DNA from: Coemansia sp. RSA 1804
Lineage: Eukaryota > Kickxellomycota > Kickxellomycetes > Kickxellales > Kickxellaceae
Assembly (NCBI GenBank): GCA_027578815.1
Contig: JANBTH010000107.1
Coordinates: 1-34,629 of the forward strand
Length of the DNA: 34,629 bases
Direction of reading: 5' to 3'
In this document: positions 27,498 to 34,629 of the stretch, one piece after another
How positions within the stretch are numbered: the stretch's first letter is position 1
Layout of the letters: the number at the start of each line of letters is the position of its first letter
The notes under the pieces: model-generated
Seen by the model: the letters and a program-made list of their open reading frames with translations, nothing else
The model's database searches: none
What the model was told of the DNA's origin: nothing
Program-made: the position numbers and the translations under genes

Positions 27498-28991
27498 TTA
27501 GAACAGAGTGGCGACATCTCCGGGCATCTCGTCGACCTGGGTGTGGTAGAAGTTTTCGATCATGCGGAGCTTTTCAACATCATCGTCGGTGACAAAGTTG
27601 ATGGCAACACCCTTGCGACCGAAACGACCACCACGACCGATACGGTGAATGTAGTTCTCGTTCTTGGTTGGCAGGTCGTAGTTGATGACCAGGGAAACCT
27701 GCTGGACATCGATACCACGAGCCAGAAGATCGGTGGCAATGAGGATACGCGAGGAGCCGCTGCGGAACTCCTTCATGATAGTCTCACGCTGAGCCTGGTC
27801 CATATCGCCGTGCATGGCCGAGATGGTGAAGTTGCGCTCGCGCAGCTTCTCGGTAAGGAAGTCGACCTTTCTGCGGGTGTTGCAGAAGATGACAGCCTGA
27901 GTGATGCTGATGGTCTCGTACAGGTCGGCAAGAGTGTCGAACTTGTACTCCTCGCGCTCAACCGAAATGTAGAACTGCTTGATACCCTCAAGAGTCAGCT
28001 CGTCTTTCTTGACAAGAATGCGGATGGGGTCGCGCATGAACTTGGTGGTAACATCCAGCACATCATTGGGCATGGTGGCGCTAAGAAGAACAACTTGGAC
28101 GCTGGTAGGCAGAAGCTGGAAGACATTGTAGATCTGGTCCTTGAATCCGCGCGACAGCATCTCGTCAGCCTCGTCAAGAGCAAAAATCTTGACATGGCTG
28201 GTCTTGAAGATGTTGCGGTTGATCATGTCGACAACACGACCGGGAGTGCCAACAACAACATGTGCACCTGCGTTAAAGGCTGCCTCGTCATCAACCACCC
28301 GTGTTCCACCAATGCAAGCATGGACGTTGACCTTGAGGAAGCTGCTGAGAGCGACCACAACGTTCTGAATCTGCTGAGCCAACTCACGCGTGGGCGCAAG
28401 CACAAGGGCCTGGGTGTGAGGCAGCGACGGGTCAATCTGCTGGAGAATCGAAATCGAAAAAGTGGCTGTCTTACCGGTACCAGACTGGGCCTGGGCAATG
28501 ACATCGTTACCCTTGAGGACAGGCACGATGGCGCGCTGCTGGATGGCGGACGGGCGCTCAAAACCATAAGCATAGATACCACGCAGGAGGTCGTCCGACA
28601 GGTTCATGGCGTCAAAGTTATCGACAACCTCGCCATAGTTGGAGGTGATCTCCTTGGCGTCAATCTCAGTGAAAGTGTTGCTACATGATATCGAAAAAAG
28701 AGTGTAGAGTAGTTTCATTCGTATATTAGTCAAACAGCACCAGGCAGTTTTGTTGGGAATTGCCATATGAAAGAGTCAGCAATAGCAACAGCAAAAACGA
28801 AATAGAAAAAGCAGAGGAAACGCAATAGTATCAGCAATAGTACCAGCGTCGGGCTATGTTGGTCTAGCGGCTTTCTTAGCTCTGGCTATCTCTTTAAGCT
28901 CTGCCAGCACTTGCCAGATAGCAAAGAGGAAATGTGGTCAGAGATGATATCCCAGCCAAAGGATTACAGCTTAGAATACTTACTCAGCCAT
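27498..28991 (-). CDS. TIF1: Translation initiation factor eIF4A (DEAD-box RNA helicase, two exons)
   Basis: Exon 1 is only ATGGCTGA (28991-28984). A 303-nt intron (GTAAGT...GACTAAT...CATGTAG, 28983-28681) follows, then exon 2 is 28680-27498. The product is 396 residues beginning MADNTFTEIDAKEI, the usual eIF4A length and style. Motifs: Q motif (GFERPSAIQQRAI), AQSGTGKT 67-74, PTRELA, GG, TPGR, DEAD 172-175 (in LDEADEML), SAT, ARGID, and HRIGRGGRFGRKG, which is specific to eIF4A. It ends DVATLF. eIF4A is the cytosolic helicase of eIF4F that unwinds 5' UTRs for scanning, with eIF4G and eIF4B. The frame is open through the intron, so a contiguous reading would give a false N-terminus MAIPNKTAW. 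SWS1 lies upstream on the same strand. Confidence 0.97.
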
Positions 28992-29773
28992 TTTTGTGCT
29001 TGAGAATCTGTTCTTTTGGAGATTTAAATCTTTTTCTGCGGATATGCTGGCTAGAAGGCGGTGCACTGATTTCGTAACCTCAACAAGTGTGAAAGGAAAA
29101 ACGAAATATTAAATGTACTATTAGAAACTACTATAAGTAAAGTTTGCCAATTGAAAAGAGAGAAAGAAAAAAGTCTTGACACTCCAGTTCGTTCGTTGTC
29201 TTTTTTTCATCATGTCGAGTTTGAGCAAAAAAAATTCGTGAAGGTGCAACCCAACCCTACCCAACACTTTTTCTTTTCGCTTACTATTTTTGGGCCACTT
29301 TGGAATCGGAAAGAGCCGTTGGGTCTGTCCAGTTTCGCTTTCTGGGGCCTCTCTTTTCTCTTTACGTTTGCGCACAGCCTACAACCAGCACCGCCGGTAG
29401 CTCTGGTGCGCCAGCGGACCGCTCGGTCGGCCATGAACATCTGCACTGGCTTTATAGAACCAGTGCAGTCGGTCTTTGCACTAAAGCCCACGCGGCTGGC
29501 TCTGGCTGGCTGCTTTGCCTTCTTTCCAGTCTCCACTGCCCCCAACAACGACGCCCAGAATGGGGAGGGCGGGTCTGCTTCAAGACTTTAGCACTTCATA
29601 GCACAGCAGCCCTGGACGATATTGCCTAGAAGAAAAAATCAGCCCTTGTGCAAGCCTTGTCCAGGGGTTGCATTCCAGAGCAAAAAAAGGAAATGAAAAT
29701 TTTTCGCCGATCCAATTTGCCGTGATCACAGCCAAAATACAGATTACATTATATCAACGCTTGGGTATAAAAT
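28992..29773. promoter_or_regulatory. eIF4A upstream region with a GC-rich island and hairpin
   Basis: 782 bp between SWS1 (3' end) and eIF4A exon 1. Most is AT-rich, but 29300-29590 is GC-rich and has overlapping open frames on several strands. The longest, 29151-29591 (+), begins at TTG and shows no domain. The island fits a promoter or leader of a highly expressed gene, or an unrecognised RNA. See the hairpin at 29441-29468. Confidence 0.4.
29441..29468. repeat. Perfect 9-bp stem-loop around a TATAAAG motif
   Basis: CTGCACTGG and CCAGTGCAG pair perfectly around a 10-base loop. On the - strand the loop reads TTCTATAAAG, a TATA-like motif about 460 bp upstream of the eIF4A ATG. Function unknown. 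Confidence 0.6.
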
Positions 29774-30250
29774 CTAATCATGCGCCGCTGCTTGTGTGTT
29801 GGTGCTGCTGCGCTTTCTGTGCCCCATGCCAACATCGAAAAGAATGTCAGCAAACGCCTTGGGCGGCAATGTCTCAATGCTGTACCGCGACTGTGCTATG
29901 GCCAGCAGCACTGCTGTTGTGTGCACGCAGAAGGTGGCTCCAGTGGCTGGCTCTGTGCATGCGGTGCACAGCCTTCCAGGAAGCACACAATAACAGGCTG
30001 CGTCATCGGGCTTGCTTCCAGCACGAAACAGCATCCGTCCACCGCTCACGAGACACGCAATGCCACTGTCGGCAATCTCCGCTGCAGATTGTACGTGCTC
30101 CCGTCCAAGCATCGCATACAGATCGGCAAAGCAACCAGCTCGCTGGCTCTGCGAGGCAGTGCTGGATGGCAATGAGCTGGTAGCATTCACTGCAGAACCC
30201 AGATTCATCTCCTTTATAATGGCGCAGAGGTGCTGATCCACATACTCCAT
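29774..30250 (-). CDS. SWS1: SWIM-domain protein SWS1 (ZSWIM7), Shu-complex recombination factor
   Basis: 158 residues, single exon, ATG at 30250-30248. The SWIM zinc motif is complete: C86-Y-C88, a 19-residue spacer, C108-V-H110, followed by TTA so that A113 satisfies the SWS1-type CxC...CxHxxA pattern. The layout also fits: SAAEIADSGIACLVS before the zinc motif and ETLPPKAFADILF after it, parallel to human ZSWIM7 (LSVSDKQLTDIL). SWS1 partners with Rad51-paralogue-like proteins (SWSAP1; Rdl1/Rlp1 in fission yeast) to promote Rad51 filament formation in homologous recombination. Extra cysteines C95xxC98 lie inside the motif. It is nuclear by inference. The last 15 residues are a disordered Ser/Thr/Ala tail. 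No partner gene is visible in the window. Confidence 0.85.
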   Translation of the reverse strand: MEYVDQHLCAIIKEMNLGSAVNATSSLPSSTASQSQRAGCFADLYAMLGREHVQSAAEIADSGIACLVSGGRMLFRAGSKPDDAACYCVLPGRLCTACTEPATGATFCVHTTAVLLAIAQSRYSIETLPPKAFADILFDVGMGHRKRSSTNTQAAAHD

Positions 30251-30516
30251 GGCTGTTTGTTTGCTAAAAGGGAGTTGTGTATAAATCTATATCCTGTGGG
30301 GGTTTTAAATATGAAAATAATACGTGAAAGAGTAAAAATACCTACAAAAACACTTTTATCCGCAGCTGAGCAAAAGAGTAATTATTCTAGACTGTTTACA
30401 AAGCCTTTCTTGTTAAATCTACTGTCGCAATCTATTCCCTTTAGGGTAATGGACACGTGTCTACTTAGTTAATGAGGTCGCTGGGTTTTTTTTGATATTT
30501 TACTGGACAATGTTGC

Positions 30517-30918
30517 TTAGAACAGACGAGCTAACTGTTGTACATTCTTTTTGGATAAAGGCATTGACTTTTTAATGATAGAAAAAAAGAAGACATCGGC
30601 TATTGGATGTTCCGTTGTAATGAGTGCCTTCAAGGATTTTGCTGATTTGGTGGCAACGGAATGCAATTTAAAAGGGATCCATGTGATTACGCAGCCAGAA
30701 ACAAATACATTTGTCTCTACAAAAAGCAAATGTTTATATTCTTCTTTTGTAATAATCAGTAAGCTACACTTTAGTCCCTCGATAGAAGCGTTAATAAAAA
30801 ATTTTTGCTGTTCTTTCGGACTTTGGAGTCTGAAAGCCAAAGAGCGCAATACCATTTCCCAAAGATCAAGTGATACTACATGGTATGCAGAGTTGCTAAT
30901 TGTAACACTACATGTCAT
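30517..30918 (-). CDS. Hypothetical small protein
   Basis: 133 codons with an ATG start (30918-30916) and TAA stop, 266 bp upstream of SWS1 on the same strand. I do not recognise it. Predicted chain: MTCSVTISNSAYHVVSLD, mixed hydrophobic and charged segments, no signal peptide, no zinc motif, and a basic helical end (KKNVQQLARLF). The frame is long for DNA this AT-rich, which favours a real gene. An opposite-strand frame (30551-30931) of similar length begins only at TTG and is a weaker candidate. Alternating hydrophobic residues (INASIEGLKCSLLIITKEEY) suggest beta structure. No function is proposed. Confidence 0.4.
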   Translation of the reverse strand: MTCSVTISNSAYHVVSLDLWEMVLRSLAFRLQSPKEQQKFFINASIEGLKCSLLIITKEEYKHLLFVETNVFVSGCVITWIPFKLHSVATKSAKSLKALITTEHPIADVFFFSIIKKSMPLSKKNVQQLARLF

Positions 30919-31383
30919 ATTCTTTGCATGACTGTTATCACACTTGAGTTGTTGCTTTCTTCAATCAATTGAAACAGCAGTCAAATGTTGCATCTGCTAT
31001 AGCATTGCTTAGATGCATGCTCATTGAAAATGCGAAATGTGCAAATGACTGTTAGGATGGGAATATGTAAATATCTGGAAAAGAGAGTAAAATGTACAGC
31101 TATGCAAGTGAACAAATGTATAAACGTAGTGTGACCATGTCAGATTACGCTTGTTTGACGAGAAACAAGAGGCCTTTGAGTTCAATTGTTCGATGTCGGG
31201 TGAGATTCCCACCATCTATCTTTCCTTTTGTACTACACATCTCATATTTCGAGAACAAATATAAAAAAGCAAGAAAATTCCGTAAAAGGATGTCTTTGGA
31301 TAACTTTTCCATTTATGACGCTGTGCTCGATCTTTGCATTCTTTTCTTATGCCATATTATCTAACAGCGTTCAGAATATTACA

Positions 31384-31402
31384 TAATATAATATAATATA
31401 AT
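31384..31402 (+). promoter_or_regulatory. TATA-like (TAATA)n tract upstream of JEN1-like gene
   Basis: Three to four TAATA units ending 23 bp before the ATG. The A/T-only tract could act as TATA or nucleosome-free DNA, but being so close to the ATG it may be within the leader. Confidence 0.4.
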
Positions 31403-31425
31403 TCTAGTCGATAAAAGTCCAAACA

Positions 31426-32964
31426 ATGTTAAAAACAGGCGAAATTAATGAGGAAGGATTGGTAGAGGAGTCACCACTAGACTGCTACCAAAGAGAAAAA
31501 ATAGAGCAGCAGTCGGTTTCTGATGTTTTGCCACATACGTCAACAAAGTCAAATAAACGTGCAATACTTGAACATTTTGGCGAGTTTTTCAAAAAGCCAG
31601 ACCCAAGGAACAAGCCAGGAAACCCGCTGGACCTCATGCAACTGACTTCACGCCAGGCATTCACATTCACTGTGGCTTTTCTTGGATGGATGGTCAATGC
31701 GATTGACTTTTTCTGCGTAACGCTGACTACCACAGAGCTTGCCGAGTCGTTCAACAAAGATCCCTCCCAAGTGACGTCGGCAATTACCGTGACGTTAATG
31801 CTACGCCCGATAGGTGCGCTGATATTTGGCGTTATATCAGACAGGTTTGGCCGGCGAATTCCACTCATGATCAATCTGTTTCTGTTTACGGTCATTGAGG
31901 TTGCATCTGGCTTTTCGCAGAACCTGTCTACATTTATTGGTCTGCGTGCGGTGTATGGAATACTGATGGGCGGAGAGTGGGGGCTGGGAAACTCGCTGGC
32001 AATGGAGGTGCTTCCTGTCAAGAGCAGAGGCATCTTTTCTGGGATTTTGCAGGAAGGCTATGCAGTTGGGAACCTTATTGCCGCTATGCTGTACTACGCC
32101 ATTGTTCCGCACCTCGGATGGCGGGCCCTCTACTGGATCTCAATTATACCGGCCGTCATTACTATTGTTTTAGCGTTCTTTTTAAAGGAGAGCAACGTGT
32201 GGCAGCAGACACGCCAAAGGCAGAGAGACAACCCAAGGCGTTTCCACAAGACATTTATTGACATGCTGAAAAAGCACTGGCTGCGAAGCATTTACGCAAT
32301 TATCTTGATGGCTGGAATGAACTTTCTGTCGCACGGCAGCCAGGATCTGTATTCGACCTTTCTCAAAAAGCAGCTTGGGTTCACGCCAAAGCAAGCGACG
32401 ATTGGAACTGTGGTCGGAAACATTGGTGCAATCGTGGGCGGCATGTTCTTTGGCTACATATCGGAGTACCTTGGCCGTCGTCGAACGATTGCTATATGTG
32501 CCATTATCGGCGCATGTTTTATTCCTCTCTGGATTCTGCCAAAATCCTTTGGACTGCTGCTAGTCGGTGCATTTTTCATGCAAGTGTTTGTCCAGGGCGC
32601 TTGGGGCGTCATTCCAGCATATCTCAGTGAGATATCTCCAGCAGACTTTCGTGCCACTTTTCCTGGACTGGCTTATCAGCTTGGAAACCTTATAGCCGCC
32701 AGCGCAAGCCAGATCGAGGCAACGATGGGAGAAAAGAACCCGCTACCAGAGCTCCGCGATGGGAAAACTGTACCCAACTACGGTAGAGTTCAAGGTATTC
32801 TTATTGGATCCATCTACTCGTGCGTTCTTGTATTGGCTCTATTAGGAAAAGAGGAAAAGGGCAAGGTGTTTGCTACGGACAGCAAACATGTTGATTCATG
32901 TAATGCCAGTATAAATGAGCAAATACCACATTCGGAGCTGTATGCTGGTGCACCACCCAAGTAA
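31426..32964 (+). CDS. JEN1: JEN1-like monocarboxylate/proton symporter (MFS)
   Basis: 512 residues, intronless. Cytosolic N-tail of about 75 residues, then 12 predicted membrane segments. MFS signatures are present: FGVISDRFGRRIPL in loop 2-3 and GYISEYLGRRRT in loop 8-9. The Jen family signature Nxx[S/T]HxSQDxxxT is intact at residues 299-311 (NFLSHGSQDLYST) and is known to line the substrate path. GEWGLGNSLAMEV and GAWGVIPAYLSEISP are also family-typical. Jen1 imports lactate, pyruvate and acetate with a proton at the plasma membrane, and Jen2 forms prefer dicarboxylates. The sequence alone does not decide between them. A QTRQRQRDNPRRFHK loop between helices 6 and 7 is basic. Yeast JEN1 is glucose-repressed; no Mig1 or Cat8 site could be assigned here. 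Confidence 0.92.
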   Translation: MLKTGEINEEGLVEESPLDCYQREKIEQQSVSDVLPHTSTKSNKRAILEHFGEFFKKPDPRNKPGNPLDLMQLTSRQAFTFTVAFLGWMVNAIDFFCVTLTTTELAESFNKDPSQVTSAITVTLMLRPIGALIFGVISDRFGRRIPLMINLFLFTVIEVASGFSQNLSTFIGLRAVYGILMGGEWGLGNSLAMEVLPVKSRGIFSGILQEGYAVGNLIAAMLYYAIVPHLGWRALYWISIIPAVITIVLAFFLKESNVWQQTRQRQRDNPRRFHKTFIDMLKKHWLRSIYAIILMAGMNFLSHGSQDLYSTFLKKQLGFTPKQATIGTVVGNIGAIVGGMFFGYISEYLGRRRTIAICAIIGACFIPLWILPKSFGLLLVGAFFMQVFVQGAWGVIPAYLSEISPADFRATFPGLAYQLGNLIAASASQIEATMGEKNPLPELRDGKTVPNYGRVQGILIGSIYSCVLVLALLGKEEKGKVFATDSKHVDSCNASINEQIPHSELYAGAPPK

Positions 32965-33484
32965 GCAACACACCTAAATGTCACAATTCATTCTAACCAA
33001 ACATTGCTTTCAAGTTTATAGTTTTTCAATGTATTGACGCGGAAAAACACTGCCATAAGCTTTGCCAGCTAAAGCAAAAAAAGAAAATTAGCAAAAATAA
33101 AAAAGAAGAGCGAGAGGAGGGAAAGAAGAGGAAGGTATAGGAAAGACAAAGGCGTCTGCTTCAGAGAACATGAAGGCTTTTGGCGGTGTGGATATGATGG
33201 GCCTCAGGGTCGTTGTAAACGATAGAGAATGGAATAAAGAAGGGGAAAAGAAGGTTGTAGTGCTGGTAAAAGCCTGTTTAAAACACATGGACCACATGTC
33301 GACTTTACTATCTGCGAATTAAGGAATAGCTGTTAAAGGAAAGACAACATTTCCTCCGCCAAAAAAATAATACCCTCCTATGATCAATATCAATATCAGC
33401 AGAAATAACCTTTTCTGTTGATATTGATCATGGAAAGATATTTCTGGCCGCAAACAGCACGTTTTATAAGGGAAAACCATTTCT
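32965..33484. other. 3' intergenic region between convergent JEN1-like gene and CHS7
   Basis: 520 bp with no coding frame of note (33088-33297 on - has no domain). It contains an A-rich purine tract (33071-33125) with AATAAA at 33096-33101 for the JEN1-like transcript, and a foldback at 33381-33430. Confidence 0.5.
33381..33430. repeat. Short foldback (12-bp inverted repeat)
   Basis: TGATCAATATCA (33381-33392) and TGATATTGATCA (33419-33430) are perfect inverted copies around a 26-base spacer, with additional CAGAAA/TTTCTG pairing inside. It lies in the 3' region of CHS7, 55 bp beyond its stop codon, and could form an RNA hairpin in that 3' UTR. Confidence 0.7.
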
Positions 33485-34629
33485 CTAGTACTTGTACACG
33501 TCATCATACTCCTCGCTGTCATCAACGGTGATAGTGGACCAGAACCCGTAGATGCAAACAATAGCTGCGGTGTCAAGAAGCGTGGCAAAGAATGCACCAT
33601 CAATCTTGCCATCCGATCCAGTGCATATTTTGTTGCTGGCACCAAACATCAGTGCCTGGGCAACGGCAAAGCAGACAAACGCACAGAAAAGCCACAGCAG
33701 AGGACGGCGCACAGCAAGGAACCTTACAACGATGATCGTCTGCATAACCATAAATATAACAATGGCCACAAGCGGAAACACCAAGTATACAGTAAAGAGT
33801 CCATACGAGAGATACGGCTCGCTGGGCTTTGGCTGCAGCCCACTCGAAACACCAAACGCAGTGTCCACGGCGATATACCCAATAGCAATGAATACAATGA
33901 TGCCCGTACCGACAAACGTCAGGATGGAGGCAAACGAGCCATCAGCCATAAATTGAAAGCCTAGAAAGATATACGCAGAATACGCAAGATGTGCAAGAGT
34001 TAGTCAGGGCAATGCCTTGCACAAATATAATACATGCATATATCAATGGTGACGATGGCGTTGTTGTCCTGTGAGCCACATTAAAGCAGAAGCAGCAGCA
34101 CCAGCAGCAGCATATACTAGAAAGTTGGTTCAGCAGAACGCTCAACTAGACACGCTAGTGCTATTACTTTTCTACAGACTAACTCATCCAAGACAATCAA
34201 CCATTTCTGGGTCTGATACTTACCGACAGAGCCGAACAGAATGAGCATGCAGAAGAATGCCACTACGATGGCTGTGTTGACCGCGCCAAGCCACTACACA
34301 AGACAGAAAAGCATAGACGCATTCATTATTGCAGAAAGAATCCCCGAACAAGGACGGAAACGGTATCATTAGAATGCGACAATAGAGCAAAAATAAATAA
34401 ATAGAACACTCCCCTTGCGTTTGAGCCCATTGTATGGCGCAGCAAAGAATATACACAATGAAAAATGTCCATAGTACAAGCAGACTGGCTGGCACATGCA
34501 GAAGCCGGCATAGACAAAAATAGCAAGGCAGGCATAGAAATCCACAAAAAGTAAAAAGTGCTTACCCTATTTGCCGTTCCAGAGTTGTGGATGAAATCAG
34601 CACCGGCAATATTAAATGCCAAGCCAATG
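33485..34629 (-). CDS. CHS7: CHS7-like chitin synthase export chaperone (C-terminal part, three exons visible)
   Basis: Visible exons on the - strand: from the window edge to 34566 (21 full codons, ending SGTANR), 34293-34224 (23 codons plus G), 33960-33485. Introns are GTAAGC...TGTGTAG (272 nt) and GTAAGT...GACTAAC...TTCTAG (263 nt), in phase. The joined part reads WLGAVNTAIVV..LFGSVGFQFMADGSFASILTF and corresponds to the Chs7 region with GFxxxxDG and SILTF. The last exon carries QALMFGASNKICTGSDGK and FFATLLDTAAIV, typical of the family C-terminus (a short acidic EEYDDVYKY tail). About six membrane segments lie in the visible 202 residues. Chs7 is an ER membrane protein needed for export of chitin synthase III. 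The N-terminal part lies beyond the window. Single-exon reading would begin falsely at MADGSF. Confidence 0.9.

Larger units (their letters stand above)
30251..31425. other. Divergent intergenic region of SWS1 and JEN1-like gene
   Basis: 1175 bp of AT-rich DNA with one candidate gene (30517-30918, listed separately). Upstream of the JEN1-like ATG lies a TAATA-type repeat (31384-31402). The 90-codon + frame at 31092-31364 has no domain and is not called. Confidence 0.4.

Noticed and set aside
28684..28766. Extended N-terminus of eIF4A beginning MAIPNKTAW
   Set aside because: Lies in the intron upstream of a clear acceptor. The exon 1 ATGGCTGA with a GTAAGT donor gives the normal eIF4A start.
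29151..29591. 146-codon + frame upstream of eIF4A
   Set aside because: Starts at TTG, low-complexity hydrophobic, no homology I can recognise. Kept only as a GC-rich island.
34220..34622. Two - frames (91 and 98 codons) in the CHS7 region
   Set aside because: They run from CHS7 exons into introns; the spliced exons explain the conserved parts.

Overview
This window is nuclear DNA of a fungus. It holds eukaryotic core genes (NAC-alpha, SKI2, MCM7, eIF4A, HOOK), a fungal chitin-synthase export chaperone (CHS7) and a fungal JEN1-type carboxylate transporter. Introns are few and short, with GTAAGT-like donors and CTAAC/CTAAT branch sites. Long intronless GC-rich genes, an F-box-like protein beginning MHASKL, and compact spacing suggest an early-diverging lineage such as Kickxellomycotina (Coemansia relatives). 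That placement is inference; the fungal assignment is firm.

Layout. 1-100: last exon of an unidentified + strand gene. 101-2844: AT-rich DNA with a foldback MITE-like element (1131-1372) and a decayed tyrosine-recombinase gene (1582-2304), ending in the EGD2 promoter. 2845-5793: EGD2 (+) facing an F-box-like gene (-). 6730-12228: MATE transporter and SKI2 helicase in tandem (+). 12379-15165: HOOK (-), tail-to-tail with SKI2 and head-to-head with a 1536-residue ASH/Hydin-type protein (15703-20313, +). 20491-30250: four - strand genes in tandem: MCM7, a possible AFF/Ebp1-like protein, eIF4A and an SWS1 (ZSWIM7) homologue. 30517-30918: orphan ORF. 31426-32964: JEN1-like transporter (+). 33485 to the window edge: CHS7 C-terminal part (-).

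The genes do not form a pathway. Three - strand genes begin with very small coding exons that a contiguous-ORF reading misses: eIF4A (8 nt), HOOK (39 and 89 nt) and MCM7 (52 nt). I reconstructed these from splice sites and family N-termini. For MATE, SKI2 and the ASH protein the longest open frames start at TTG, and I chose the first in-frame ATG.

I see no CRISPR array, tRNA, rRNA or prokaryotic-type operon. The most notable items are the recombinase remnant next to a foldback element, the ASH/Hydin-like protein in an apparently non-flagellate-type fungus, the SWS1 homologue with an intact CxC...CxHxxA motif, and the hidden 5' microexons.
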